Translations under genes and position numbers: made by a program | Origin: Nocardioides gansuensis | GTDB lineage: Bacteria > Actinomycetota > Actinomycetes > Propionibacteriales > Nocardioidaceae | Assembly: GCF_003076135.1 (NCBI RefSeq) | Contig: NZ_QDGZ01000006.1 | Span: 310,001-374,000, forward strand | Reading direction: 5' to 3' | Length of the DNA: 64,000 nucleotides | Shown: one piece after another, positions 1 to 8,766 of the stretch | How positions within the stretch are numbered: the first letter of the stretch is position 1 | Layout of the letters: the number at the start of each line of letters is the position of its first letter | Notes under the pieces: generated by a model | Databases searched by the model: none | The model's input: the letters and a program-made list of their open reading frames with translations, nothing else | What the model was told of the DNA's origin: nothing

Positions 1-1
1 G

Positions 2-724
2 ATGGTCGACATGGCCCACTTCGCGGGCCTGGTCGCCGGCAAGGTCTTCACCGGCGACGAGGACCCGGTGCCGCACGCGCACATCACCACCACGACGACG
101 CACAAGTCGCTGCGTGGGCCGCGCGGCGGCATGGTGCTGGCGCAGGAGGAGTACGCCTCGAGCGTCGACCGCGGCTGCCCGATGGTGCTCGGCGGCCCGC
201 TCTCGCACGTGATGGCCGCGAAGGCAGTGGCCTTCGCCGAGGCGCGCACGACGGAGTTCCAGGCCTACGCGCAGCGCGTCGCCGACAACGCCAAGTCGCT
301 CGCCGAGGGCTTCCTGACCCGCGGCGCGCGGCTGGTCACCGGCGGCACCGACAACCACCTGGTCCTGCTCGACGTGACCTCCTTCGGCCTCACCGGCCGC
401 CAGGCCGAGTCGGCGCTGCTCGACGCGGGCGTGGTCACCAACCGCAACTCGATCCCGGCCGACCCCAACGGCGCCTGGTACACCTCCGGCGTCCGCCTCG
501 GCACCCCCGCCCTGACGACCCGCGGCTTCGGCCACGACGAGTTCGACAAGGTCGCCGAGCTGATCGTCGACGTGCTCAGCAACACCGAGCCCGGCGCCAC
601 CAAGGCGGGCGACCCGTCGAAGGCGTCCTACCGGCTCGGCGACGGTGTGGCCGTCCGGGTCAAGGCCCAGGCGGGCGAGCTGCTCGACAAGCACCCGCTC
701 TACCCCGGCCTCGAGCTCTCCTGA
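2..724 (+). CDS. glyA: Serine hydroxymethyltransferase, C-terminal part (cut by window edge)
   Basis: PLP enzyme that interconverts serine and glycine with transfer of a one-carbon unit to tetrahydrofolate, in the cytosol. About 240 residues are visible. The frame opens with the PLP-aspartate segment [11 protein letters not shown], and the Schiff-base lysine lies in [14 protein letters not shown] (K35 of the visible part), both hallmarks of the family. Full-length SHMT is about 420-430 residues, so the N-terminal 40% lies left of the window and the first visible ATG is internal. It converges on glgA with a hairpin between them. Identification is secure. Confidence 0.97.
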   Translation: MVDMAHFAGLVAGKVFTGDEDPVPHAHITTTTTHKSLRGPRGGMVLAQEEYASSVDRGCPMVLGGPLSHVMAAKAVAFAEARTTEFQAYAQRVADNAKSLAEGFLTRGARLVTGGTDNHLVLLDVTSFGLTGRQAESALLDAGVVTNRNSIPADPNGAWYTSGVRLGTPALTTRGFGHDEFDKVAELIVDVLSNTEPGATKAGDPSKASYRLGDGVAVRVKAQAGELLDKHPLYPGLELS

Positions 725-742
725 CCCTCGGCGGCGGTGAGC

Positions 743-789
743 GGTGGGATAGCAACCGAATCAGCGTGGACAACGGTTGCTAGGCCACC
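743..789. terminator. Hairpin between convergent glyA and glgA
   Basis: TAGCAACCG (750-758) pairs exactly with CGGTTGCTA (774-782). An outer GGTGG (743-747) pairs with CCACC (785-789) across a two-base internal loop. It sits between two converging stop codons and has no U tract on either side, as is common for GC-rich actinobacterial terminators. Probably serves both genes. Confidence 0.6.
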
Positions 790-801
790 GCCCAGCCGAC
801 C

Positions 802-1989
802 TCAGAGCAGCGAGCGGTAGATCCCCAGCGTCTGCTCGGCGATCGCCGGCCAGCTGAAGTGCTCGATGGCCCGCTCGCGGCCGGCCTTGCCGCGGGCCCG
901 GGCCCGCTCCGGGTCGCTCACCGCGTCGACCAGCGCCGCACCGAAGTCGGCGACGTAGCGCTCGGGGTCGAGCGGCGTGCCCGTGCCGTCCGTGGCCTGC
1001 TCGATCGGCACCAGCCACCCGGTCTCGCCGTCCACCACGACCTCGGGGATGCCGCCGGTCGCGGTGGCCACCACCGCGGTCTCGCAGGCCATCGCCTCGA
1101 GGTTGACGATGCCCAGCGGCTCGTAGATCGACGGGCAGGCGAAGACGGTCGCGGCGGTGAGGAGGCGTACGACGTCGGGCCGGGGCAGCATCTCGGCGAT
1201 CCAGACCACGCCGTCGCGCGTGGCGCGCAGGTCGTCGACCAGGCCCTCGACCTCGGCCAGGATCTCCGGGGTGTCCGGGGCGCCGGCGCACAGCACCAGC
1301 TGCACCTCGGGCGGCAGCGTCGCGGCGGCCCGCAGGAAGAGCGGCAGGCCCTTCTGCCGGGTGATCCGGCCGACGAAGATCACGCTCGGGCGGTCCGGGT
1401 CGACGCCGAGCTCGCGCACCCGGTCGGGGTCGACGGCGGGGGACCAGTCGGTGGTGTCGATGCCGTTGTGCACCACGTGCACCCGGGCGGGGTCGACGGA
1501 CGGGTAGGACCGCAGCACGTCGTCGCGCATGGCGGCGCTCACCGCGACCACCCCGGCCGCCCCCTCGTACGACGTGCGCTCGGCCCAGCTGGACAGGGCG
1601 TAGCCGCCACCCAGCTGCTCGGCCTTCCAGGGCCGCATCGGCTCGAGGCTGTGGGCGGTGACGACGTGCGGGATGCCGTGGAGCAGCGAGGCGAGGTGGC
1701 CGGCCATGTTGGCGTACCAGGTGTGCGAGTGCACCAGGTCCGCGCCGGCGCAGTCGTCGACCATCGCGAGGTCGACGCCGAGGGTGCGCACGGCGGCGTT
1801 CGCCTTCGCGAGGTCTGCCGGCTCGGCGTACGCCGTGGTGCCGGGCTCGTCGCGGGGCGCACCGAAGCACCTCACGCGGGCCTCCACGTCGGCCAGCCCG
1901 CGCAGCGCGCGGACCAGCTCGGCGACATGGACTCCGGCTCCGCCATAGACCTCGGGCGGGTACTCCTTGCTCAGCACGTCGATTCGCAT
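802..1989 (-). CDS. glgA: Actinobacterial glycogen synthase / GT4 glucosyltransferase
   Basis: Glucosyltransferase of 395 residues that extends alpha-1,4-glucan or makes maltose-1-phosphate from ADP-glucose (the actinobacterial GlgA/GlgM type). The N-terminal donor-domain signature is [17 protein letters not shown] (from residue 8). The C-terminal Rossmann domain starts near [10 protein letters not shown] (205-214), and the GT4 E-x7-E pair is E290/E298 in [10 protein letters not shown]. The frame is open 60 codons further upstream, but ATG 1989 matches the family N-terminus ([12 protein letters not shown]). It also has TAGTTT seven bases upstream on the minus strand, suggesting a leaderless transcript. 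Divergent from glgC, as in mycobacteria. Which sugar acceptor it uses cannot be told from sequence. Confidence 0.95.
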   Translation of the reverse strand: MRIDVLSKEYPPEVYGGAGVHVAELVRALRGLADVEARVRCFGAPRDEPGTTAYAEPADLAKANAAVRTLGVDLAMVDDCAGADLVHSHTWYANMAGHLASLLHGIPHVVTAHSLEPMRPWKAEQLGGGYALSSWAERTSYEGAAGVVAVSAAMRDDVLRSYPSVDPARVHVVHNGIDTTDWSPAVDPDRVRELGVDPDRPSVIFVGRITRQKGLPLFLRAAATLPPEVQLVLCAGAPDTPEILAEVEGLVDDLRATRDGVVWIAEMLPRPDVVRLLTAATVFACPSIYEPLGIVNLEAMACETAVVATATGGIPEVVVDGETGWLVPIEQATDGTGTPLDPERYVADFGAALVDAVSDPERARARGKAGRERAIEHFSWPAIAEQTLGIYRSLL

Positions 1990-2053
1990 GGAGGAGAAAC
2001 TACTCGCGAGCCGCCCTCGACCGCCTCCCCTTCCTGTGGCTAGGTTCACACCC
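1990..2053. promoter_or_regulatory. Divergent glgA/glgC promoter region, apparently leaderless both ways
   Basis: Only 64 bases separate the two start codons. On the plus strand TAGGTT (2041-2046) lies seven bases before the glgC ATG. On the minus strand TAGTTT (complement of 1997-2002) lies seven bases before the glgA ATG. Neither gene has a Shine-Dalgarno site. The arrangement fits two leaderless promoters read back to back and coordinate control of glycogen genes. Transcription starts are inferred. Confidence 0.5.
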
Positions 2054-3301
2054 ATGAGTGCACACGGCCGCAAGAAGGTGCTCGCCATCGTCCTCGCGGG
2101 AGGGGAAGGGAAGCGGCTGCTGCCGCTGACGGCCGACCGGGCCAAACCGGCGGTGCCCTTCGGTGGCATCTACCGGTTGATCGACTTCGCTCTCTCCAAC
2201 GTCGTCAACTCGGGCTACCTCAAGGTGGTCGTGCTGACCCAGTACAAGTCGCACAGCCTCGACCGGCACATCTCCACGACGTGGCGGATGTCGACGATGC
2301 TCGGCAACTACGTCACCCCGGTGCCGGCCCAGCAGCGGGTGGGGAAGCGGTGGTACCTCGGCAGCGCCGACGCGATCTTCCAGTCGCTCAACCTGCTCAC
2401 CGACGAGCGCCCCGACATCGTGGTCGTGGTCGGCGCCGACCACGTCTACCGCATGGACTTCTCCCAGATGGTCGACGAGCACATCGAGTCCGGGGCCGGC
2501 TGCACGGTCGCGGCGATCCGCCAGCCGATCGAGCTGGCCGACCAGTTCGGGGTCATCGACGTCGACCCGGAGTCGCCCAAGCGCATCCGTGCCTTCCTGG
2601 AGAAGCCGACCGACCCCGTGGGCCTGCCCGACTCGCCGGGGGAGGTGCTGGCGAGCATGGGCAACTACGTCTTCGACGCCGAGGCGCTGCGCGACGCGGT
2701 CACCCGCGACGCCGACCTCGAGCGGTCCAAGCACGACATGGGCGGCGACATCGTGCCCTGGTTCGTCGACAAGTCGGAGGCGGCGGTCTACGACTACAAG
2801 GACAACGACGTGCCCGGCTCCAACGAGCGCGACCGTGGCTACTGGCGCGACGTGGGGACGATGCGCTCCTACTACGCGGCGCACATGGACCTGGTCGCTC
2901 CGCTGCCGGTCTTCAACCTCTACAACGGCCAGTGGCCGATCTACACCAGCTACGACCCGCTGCCCCCGGCCAAGCTCGTCGAGGGCCACGCCGGCGAGGC
3001 CATCCCCACCTTCAACTCGATCCTGTCGAACGGGGTCGTGATCACCGGCGGCACGGTGAGCAGGTCCGTGCTGTCGCCTGGGGTGTACGTCGACGAGGGG
3101 GCCTCGGTGTCCGACTCGGTCATCCTCCCCTGCGTCCGCATCGGTCCCGGCGCCGTCATCCGCAACGCCATCATCGACAAGAACGTCGTCGTGCCGCCCG
3201 GGGTGGAGATCGGCGTGGACCCCGAGGCCGACCTCGCCCGCGGTTTCGCCGTCGAGGACGGCCTCACGGTGCTCGCCAAGGGCCAGGAGGTCCCGTCATG
3301 A
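2054..3301 (+). CDS. glgC: Glucose-1-phosphate adenylyltransferase
   Basis: Makes ADP-glucose from glucose-1-phosphate and ATP, the committed step of bacterial glycogen synthesis. 415 residues, the usual length. The nucleotide-binding signature [20 protein letters not shown] lies at residues 14-33, followed by VPFGG. The C-terminal third is a left-handed beta-helix with hexapeptide character ([27 protein letters not shown]). ATG 2054 is chosen because homologs start just before the LAGGEG loop and a TAGGTT hexamer lies seven bases upstream. The TGA overlaps the ATG of pgm (ATGA), so the two are co-transcribed: the downstream enzyme supplies this one's substrate. Confidence 0.97.
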   Translation: MSAHGRKKVLAIVLAGGEGKRLLPLTADRAKPAVPFGGIYRLIDFALSNVVNSGYLKVVVLTQYKSHSLDRHISTTWRMSTMLGNYVTPVPAQQRVGKRWYLGSADAIFQSLNLLTDERPDIVVVVGADHVYRMDFSQMVDEHIESGAGCTVAAIRQPIELADQFGVIDVDPESPKRIRAFLEKPTDPVGLPDSPGEVLASMGNYVFDAEALRDAVTRDADLERSKHDMGGDIVPWFVDKSEAAVYDYKDNDVPGSNERDRGYWRDVGTMRSYYAAHMDLVAPLPVFNLYNGQWPIYTSYDPLPPAKLVEGHAGEAIPTFNSILSNGVVITGGTVSRSVLSPGVYVDEGASVSDSVILPCVRIGPGAVIRNAIIDKNVVVPPGVEIGVDPEADLARGFAVEDGLTVLAKGQEVPS

Positions 3302-4926
3302 GTCGCGCGGGCACGCCCGCCCAGCCGCAGGACCTCGTCGACGTCGCGCACCTGGTGACGGCCTACTACACGCAGCAGCCCGATCCCGACGACGTCGATC
3401 AGCAGGTCGCCTTCGGCACCAGCGGCCACCGCGGCTCGAGCCTGAAGACGTCCTTCAACGAGCAGCACATCGCCGCGATCACCCAGGCGATCTGCGACTA
3501 CCGCGCCGAGCAGGGCTTCGACGGGCCGCTCTTCATCGGCCGCGACACCCATGCCCTCTCCGAGCCCGCGTGGGCGACCGCCCTCGAGGTGCTCGTCGCC
3601 AACGACGTGACGGTCCTGGTCGACGACCGCGACGGCTACACGCCCACCCCGGCGCTGTCGCACGCGATCATCAAGGCCAACAGGGGAAGGACCAGCGGCC
3701 TCGCCGACGGCATCGTCGTCACCCCCTCGCACAACCCGCCCGCCGACGGGGGCTTCAAGTACAACCCGCCCCACGGCGGGCCCGCAGACTCCGATGCCAC
3801 GGGCGTGATCGCGCAGCGGGCCAACGAGCTGATCGCGGCCGGCCTCGACGGCGTACGCCGGGTGCCGTTCGCACGGGCGCGCGCGGCCGTGTCGGCGTAC
3901 GACTTCCTGGGCAGCTATGTCGACGACCTGCCCTCGGTGCTCGACCTCGACAAGGTCCGGGAGGCGGGCGTGCGGATCGGCGCCGACCCGCTGGGCGGCG
4001 CCAGCGTCGCCTACTGGGGCGAGATCGCCGAGCGGCACGGCCTCGAGCTGACGGTGGTCAACCCGCTGGTCGACCCGACGTGGCGGTTCATGACCCTCGA
4101 CTGGGACGAGAAGATCCGGATGGACTGCTCGTCGCCGAGCGCGATGGCCAGCCTGATCCGCCGCAAGGACGACTACGACGTGGCGACGGGCAACGACGCG
4201 GACGCCGACCGGCACGGCATCGTCACCCCGGACGCCGGCCTGATGAACCCCAATCACTTCCTCGCCGTCGCGATCGGCCACCTCTTCGGCGGAGCCCGGC
4301 CCGACTGGCCGGAGACCGCGCGGATCGGGAAGACGCTGGTGTCCAGCTCGATGATCGACAAGGTCGCGGCCGGCCTCGGCAAGCCGCTCGTCGAGGTGCC
4401 GGTGGGCTTCAAGTGGTTCGTGCCCGGGCTGGTCGACGGCTCCTTCGGCTTCGGCGGCGAGGAGTCGGCCGGCGCGTCGTTCCTGCGCAAGGACGGCACG
4501 ACCTGGACGACCGACAAGGACGGCCTCCTGCTCGCGCTGCTGGCCAGCGAGATCCTGGCGACCACCGGGAGGACACCGAGCGAGCACTACGCCGACTTGG
4601 TGAAGCAGCACGGCGAGCCGGCGTACGCCCGCGTCGACGCGCCCGCCGACCGTGAGCAGAAGGCCAAGCTCGCGGTGCTCTCGCCCGACGACGTGAAGGC
4701 GACCGAGCTGGCCGGCGAGCCGATCACCGAGCGGCTGACCGAGGCGCCCGGCAACGGCGCGAAGATCGGCGGGCTCAAGGTCACCACCGAGTCCGCGTGG
4801 TTCGCTGCCCGGCCCTCGGGCACGGAGGACGTCTACAAGATCTACGCCGAGTCGTTCCGCGGGCCCGATCACCTCGCCCAGGTGCAGGCCGAGGCGCGCG
4901 AGGTGGTCGCCGCGGCGCTGGGCTGA
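3298..4926 (+). CDS. pgm: Phosphoglucomutase (alpha-D-glucose phosphate-specific)
   Basis: Interconverts glucose-6-phosphate and glucose-1-phosphate. 542 residues, typical of the PGM/Pgm family. The catalytic phosphoserine is S144 in TPSHNPP. The Mg-binding loop is NDADADRHG (299-307), the sugar loop GGEESAG lies near 388, and the phosphate-binding RPSGTED is close to the C-terminus. It overlaps glgC by four bases, so it feeds glucose-1-phosphate to GlgC in one operon. A longer open frame to 2281 is only an antisense-free overlap with glgC. Start and identity are firm. Confidence 0.97.
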   Translation: MSRAGTPAQPQDLVDVAHLVTAYYTQQPDPDDVDQQVAFGTSGHRGSSLKTSFNEQHIAAITQAICDYRAEQGFDGPLFIGRDTHALSEPAWATALEVLVANDVTVLVDDRDGYTPTPALSHAIIKANRGRTSGLADGIVVTPSHNPPADGGFKYNPPHGGPADSDATGVIAQRANELIAAGLDGVRRVPFARARAAVSAYDFLGSYVDDLPSVLDLDKVREAGVRIGADPLGGASVAYWGEIAERHGLELTVVNPLVDPTWRFMTLDWDEKIRMDCSSPSAMASLIRRKDDYDVATGNDADADRHGIVTPDAGLMNPNHFLAVAIGHLFGGARPDWPETARIGKTLVSSSMIDKVAAGLGKPLVEVPVGFKWFVPGLVDGSFGFGGEESAGASFLRKDGTTWTTDKDGLLLALLASEILATTGRTPSEHYADLVKQHGEPAYARVDAPADREQKAKLAVLSPDDVKATELAGEPITERLTEAPGNGAKIGGLKVTTESAWFAARPSGTEDVYKIYAESFRGPDHLAQVQAEAREVVAAALG

Positions 4927-4929
4927 GGC

Positions 4930-5616
4930 TCAGGCGGTCCGCCAGCGGTATTCGACCTCGGGGCGGCCGGAGCCGCCGTAGCGCGGGCTGCGCGTGACGA
5001 GGTCCGCGCCGGCGAGGTGCTCGAGGTAGCGCCGTGCGGTGACCCGCGACGAGCCGATCGCGGCGGCCATCTCCGTCGCCGACAGCGGCGTGTCGGAGCC
5101 TCGGAGGACCTCGGTCACCTGGCGCATCGACTCGGCGCTCATGCCCTTGGGCAGCGGAGCCGTGGCCGAGGAGGGGCGCAGGGTGCCGAGCAGGCGGTCG
5201 ACCTCGTCCTGGGCGACGTCGTCGGAGGCGCCGGCCAGCTCCGCGCGGTAGGCGGCGTACTGCTCGAGCTTGGCCCGGAACGTGGCGAACGTGAACGGCT
5301 TGAGGAGGTAGAGCACCACGCCCTGGGCGACCGCGTGCCGCACCACGTCGGCGTCGCGGGCCGACGTCACGGCGATCACGTCGCAGAGGTGGCCGGCGGC
5401 GCGCAGCCGCTGCAGCAGGCCCAGCCCGTGGCCGTCCGGCAGGTGCATGTCGAGGAGCAGGAGGTCGACGTGCCGGTCCCCAGCGAGGTGCCGCATCGCC
5501 TCGCCGGCCGACCTGGCCACGCCCGCGACCTCGAAGCCGGGCACCCGGCCGACGTACGCGCTGTGCGCCTCTGCTGCCACGGCCTCGTCCTCCACCACCA
5601 GCACGCGCACGGTCAT
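4930..5616 (-). CDS. CitB/DctR-type response regulator
   Basis: 228-residue two-component regulator. The N-terminal receiver domain (about 1-120) has the acidic pocket VVEDE (8-12), phospho-acceptor D56 in LLLDMHLPDG, T84 in VTSA and K106 in LLKPFTF. The C-terminal part (about 150-228) is a winged-helix DNA-binding domain (LSATEMAAAIGSSRVTARRYLEHL), as in regulators of citrate and C4-dicarboxylate uptake. The start ATG overlaps the kinase stop codon by four bases, so the pair is translationally coupled. A dicarboxylate symporter diverges from the kinase and is the likely target. Confidence 0.9.
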   Translation of the reverse strand: MTVRVLVVEDEAVAAEAHSAYVGRVPGFEVAGVARSAGEAMRHLAGDRHVDLLLLDMHLPDGHGLGLLQRLRAAGHLCDVIAVTSARDADVVRHAVAQGVVLYLLKPFTFATFRAKLEQYAAYRAELAGASDDVAQDEVDRLLGTLRPSSATAPLPKGMSAESMRQVTEVLRGSDTPLSATEMAAAIGSSRVTARRYLEHLAGADLVTRSPRYGGSGRPEVEYRWRTA

Positions 5617-7202
5617 GGCCGGCCTCCCCGGTCGCCGGTGAGGCAGACCTCGACCTCGGCGCCACCGAGGGCGGAGCTGCCGATGCGGACGGTGCCGCCG
5701 TGGCGTCGGGCGACCTGCGCCACGAGGGCGAGGCCCACGCCGCGGCCGGCACCGCCGCCCGCCTTGGTCGACCATCCGCGCTCGAGCACGTGCTCGCGGT
5801 CGGCGGGGTCGATGCCCGGTCCGTTGTCGCCCACGCGGAGGGAGAGGTGGTCGGCGTCCCATTCAACCGCGACCTCGACCCGGGCACCCTCTCCGCCCGC
5901 GACGGCGTCGAGGGCGTTGTCGACGAGGTTGCCGGCGATCGTCACGAGGTCGCGGGGCTCGACGGGCAGCGGGTCGGGAGCGACCGCGCCGTCGACGGAG
6001 AGGACGATGCCCCGCTCGGCTGCCTCGGCGGACTTGCCCAGGAGCAGCGCGGCCAGCACGGGGTCGTCCACCGCGCCGACGACGCGGTCGGTGAGCAGCT
6101 GGGCGACCTGCAGCTCCTCGGTGGCGAAGTCGACTGCCTCATCCGGCCGGCCCATCTCGATGAGGGAGACCACGGTGTGCAGCCGGTTGGCCGACTCGTG
6201 GTTCTGCGCGCGCAGCGCCTCGGTCAGGCCGCGCACCACGTCGAGCTCTCCGGTCACGGCCTGCAGCTCGGTGCGGTCGCGCAGGGTCACCACGGCGCCG
6301 ACCTCCCGTCCCTTCCAGCGGGCCGGGGACGAGCTGACGACGAGCACGTGGTTGCCGGTGACGTAGACGTCGTCGGCCTCCGCGGTCTCGCCGACAGCAG
6401 TGCGCACCAGCGCCGGGGGGAGTCCCAGCTCGGCCACGGGCCGGCCGACGACGTCGTCGGGCAGGTCCAGCAGCCGGCGGGCCTCGTCGTTGACCAGCTG
6501 CACCCGGTCCTGGTCGTCGAGGAGGAGCAGTCCTTCGCGTACGGCGTGCAGCACCGCCTGGTGGTATTCGAACATCCGGCCCAGCTCCGCCTCGCCGAGG
6601 CCGTGGGTCTGCCGCCGCAGCCGGCGGCTGATCAGCAGGGCGCCGAGCAGCCCCACCCCGAGCACGACGGCCCCGGCCAGCGCGAGCGGCAGCAGCGCCC
6701 GGCGCAGCTCGGCGTCGATCCGGTCGACGGTGATCCCGACGGAGACCAGCGCGACGACGGCGCCGTCGTCGATGACGGGGACGACGGCCCGCATCGAGGG
6801 ACCGAGGGTGCCGGTGTACTCCTGGGTGAACACCTTCCCCTCGGGTGCGCCGCCGAGGTCGCCGATGAACGGCTTCCCGATCTGCGCCGGATTGGTGTGC
6901 GTGTAGCGCGTGCGGTCGAGGCCCATCACGACGACGAAGTCGACGTCCGTGTCCTTCCGCACCCGCTCGGCGTACGGCTGCAGCTCGGCGGACGGGTCGG
7001 GGGACTTCAGCGCGGCGTGGACGGCGGGGGAGTCGGCCACCGCCTGCGCGACCGAGACCGCGGTGTCGACGGCGCTGTCCCGTGCGTCCTGGCGCGCGTC
7101 GTACGCCGCGAGGCCGAGCGCAGCGCCCACCACGAGGAGCACCACCAGCACCTGGAGGAGGAGCACCTGGCGGGCCACTGATCCCTCGCGCGACCGGCCC
7201 AT
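5613..7202 (-). CDS. CitA/DcuS-type sensor histidine kinase
   Basis: 529-residue membrane kinase that senses an extracytoplasmic carboxylate (by family) and phosphorylates the adjacent regulator. In order: transmembrane helix (about 12-32), periplasmic-type PAS/Cache sensor (about 35-165, with RYTHTNPAQIGKPF), second helix (about 168-192), cytoplasmic PAS (about 205-310), H-box with NHESANRLH, and HATPase with NLVDNALDAV, DNGPGIDP and GVGLALV. ATG 7202 is preferred over ATG 7220 because a CACAAT hexamer (complement of 7209-7214) sits six bases upstream, compatible with a leaderless start. The ligand itself cannot be read from sequence. Confidence 0.9.
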   Translation of the reverse strand: MGRSREGSVARQVLLLQVLVVLLVVGAALGLAAYDARQDARDSAVDTAVSVAQAVADSPAVHAALKSPDPSAELQPYAERVRKDTDVDFVVVMGLDRTRYTHTNPAQIGKPFIGDLGGAPEGKVFTQEYTGTLGPSMRAVVPVIDDGAVVALVSVGITVDRIDAELRRALLPLALAGAVVLGVGLLGALLISRRLRRQTHGLGEAELGRMFEYHQAVLHAVREGLLLLDDQDRVQLVNDEARRLLDLPDDVVGRPVAELGLPPALVRTAVGETAEADDVYVTGNHVLVVSSSPARWKGREVGAVVTLRDRTELQAVTGELDVVRGLTEALRAQNHESANRLHTVVSLIEMGRPDEAVDFATEELQVAQLLTDRVVGAVDDPVLAALLLGKSAEAAERGIVLSVDGAVAPDPLPVEPRDLVTIAGNLVDNALDAVAGGEGARVEVAVEWDADHLSLRVGDNGPGIDPADREHVLERGWSTKAGGGAGRGVGLALVAQVARRHGGTVRIGSSALGGAEVEVCLTGDRGGRP

Positions 7203-7338
7203 GGGCGCATTGTGCCGCACCCGGCGGGAGTGGCGTCCGTCACGAACTCAACGAACAGAACAGTGACCGCTGTCACAGCGGCAACCAGCATGAGTGCGTG
7301 GCACCGGGCACCCGGCCCGGGCCGGCTCTGGAGGAACG
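7203..7338. promoter_or_regulatory. Intergenic region between the two-component kinase and dctA, with inverted repeat
   Basis: GTGAC-CGCT-GTCAC (7263-7276) overlaps CCGCTG-TCA-CAGCGG (7267-7281), a compact palindromic element about 60 bases before dctA. It is a candidate operator for the neighbouring regulator. A Shine-Dalgarno GGAGGA (7330-7335) precedes the dctA ATG. The promoter itself is not recognisable with confidence. Confidence 0.35.
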
Positions 7339-8724
7339 ATGACCCCCACCACGGAGACGCCCGGCGGCGCCGTACGGCGCAAGGACCGGACCCATTACCT
7401 GTACATCGCGGTGATCGCCGCGGTCGCCCTCGGCATCCTCGTCGGCCTCGTCGCACCGGCGTTCGCCGTCGAGCTGAAGCCCATCGGCCAGGCCTTCGTC
7501 GGGCTGATCAAGATGATGATCCAGCCGGTGATCTTCTGCACCATCGTGCTCGGCGTCGGGTCGGTCCGCAGCGCCGCGAAGGTCGGCAAGGTCGGCGGCC
7601 TGGCGCTCGCCTACTTCCTGACGATGTCGACCGCGGCGCTGGCCATCGGTCTGGTCGTCGGCAACATCCTGCACCCGGGCTCGGGCCTGCAGCTGACCGA
7701 GGAGGCCGCCTCGGCGGGCGCCGAGCAGGCGTCGGGCGCGCACGCCACGACTGCCGACTTCCTCCTCGGCATCATCCCGGACTCGCTGCTGTCGGCCCTC
7801 ACCTCCGGCGAGGTCCTGCAGACCCTGCTCGTCGCCCTTCTGGTCGGCTTCGCCCTGCAGGCGATGGGCCGCACGGGTGAGCCGATCCTCCGCGGTGTCG
7901 GCCACGCCCAGCGCCTCGTCTTCCGCGTCCTCTCGATGATCATGTGGGTCGCTCCGGTCGGCGCCTTCGGCGCCATGGCCGCGGTGGTCGGCGAGACCGG
8001 CGTGGACGCGCTGAAGAGCCTCGCGGTCCTGATGTTCGGCTTCTACGTCACCTGCGCGCTGTTCGTCTTCGTGATCCTCGGGGCGCTGCTCAAGCTCACC
8101 ACCGGCATCAACCTCTTCTCGCTGCTGAAGTACCTGGCCCGCGAGTTCCTGCTGATCGTCTCCACCTCGTCCTCCGAGTCGGCGCTGCCGCGCCTGATCG
8201 CGAAGATGGAGCACGCCGGCGTCGACAAGCCCACCGTGGGCGTGGTCGTCCCGACCGGCTACTCGTTCAACCTGGACGGCACCGCGATCTACCTGACGAT
8301 GGCCTCGCTCTTCATCGCCTCGGCGATGGGCGACCCGCTGTCGATCGGCGAGCAGATCTCCCTGCTGCTCTTCATGATGGTCGCCTCCAAGGGCGCCGCC
8401 GGCGTCACCGGCGCGGGCATGGCCACGCTGGCCGGCGGGCTCAGCTCGCACCGCCCGGACCTGGTGGACGGCGTCGGCCTGATCGTCGGCATCGACCGGT
8501 TCATGTCGGAGGCCCGTGCGCTCACCAACTTCGCCGGCAACGCCGTGGCGACGGTGCTCATCGGCACCTGGACCGGCGGCCTCGACCGCGCGCAGTTCGA
8601 CCGCGTGATCGCCGGGGACGACCCGTTCGACGAGACCACGATGCTCGACGAGGACGAGGCCTACGGCGACCCCGTCGAGGCCGCTCGCGAGGACTCCAAC
8701 ACGGGGCAGCCTGCTCTCGTCTGA
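7339..8724 (+). CDS. dctA: Dicarboxylate:cation symporter (DAACS family)
   Basis: 461-residue polytopic membrane carrier that imports C4-dicarboxylates (or possibly glutamate/aspartate) with protons or sodium. At least eight hydrophobic segments are visible. The family's serine-rich re-entrant loop appears as STSSSESALPRL, followed by the conserved GYSFNLDGTAIYLT and GAAGVTGAG segments. ATG 7339 follows GGAGGA at a good distance, so this start replaces an upstream ATG in the same frame. It diverges from the CitA-like kinase and ends at a strong hairpin. The two-component neighbour argues for a dicarboxylate substrate. Confidence 0.92.
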   Translation: MTPTTETPGGAVRRKDRTHYLYIAVIAAVALGILVGLVAPAFAVELKPIGQAFVGLIKMMIQPVIFCTIVLGVGSVRSAAKVGKVGGLALAYFLTMSTAALAIGLVVGNILHPGSGLQLTEEAASAGAEQASGAHATTADFLLGIIPDSLLSALTSGEVLQTLLVALLVGFALQAMGRTGEPILRGVGHAQRLVFRVLSMIMWVAPVGAFGAMAAVVGETGVDALKSLAVLMFGFYVTCALFVFVILGALLKLTTGINLFSLLKYLAREFLLIVSTSSSESALPRLIAKMEHAGVDKPTVGVVVPTGYSFNLDGTAIYLTMASLFIASAMGDPLSIGEQISLLLFMMVASKGAAGVTGAGMATLAGGLSSHRPDLVDGVGLIVGIDRFMSEARALTNFAGNAVATVLIGTWTGGLDRAQFDRVIAGDDPFDETTMLDEDEAYGDPVEAAREDSNTGQPALV

Positions 8725-8740
8725 CCCGGATCTGTCGGCG

Positions 8741-8766
8741 CCCAGCCTGTCTCAGGACAGGCTGGG
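8741..8766. terminator. Perfect 11-bp hairpin between convergent dctA and the AidB-like gene
   Basis: CCCAGCCTGTC (8741-8751) pairs perfectly with GACAGGCTGGG (8756-8766) around a TCAG loop. The stop codon of the minus-strand gene is in the loop. There is no U tract on either strand, so it is a GC-rich bidirectional terminator by structure. Confidence 0.75.

Noticed and set aside
2281..3297. Upstream extension of the pgm frame across glgC (339 extra codons)
   Set aside because: It lies entirely in the wrong frame of glgC, is Arg-rich as expected for a GC-rich shadow, and the phosphoglucomutase family starts at 3298 with an ATGA overlap.
4781..7181. Long open frames antisense to the kinase and regulator genes
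   Set aside because: High-GC shadows: biased toward Arg, Gly, Val, His, no motifs, and fully overlapped by genes with complete domains.
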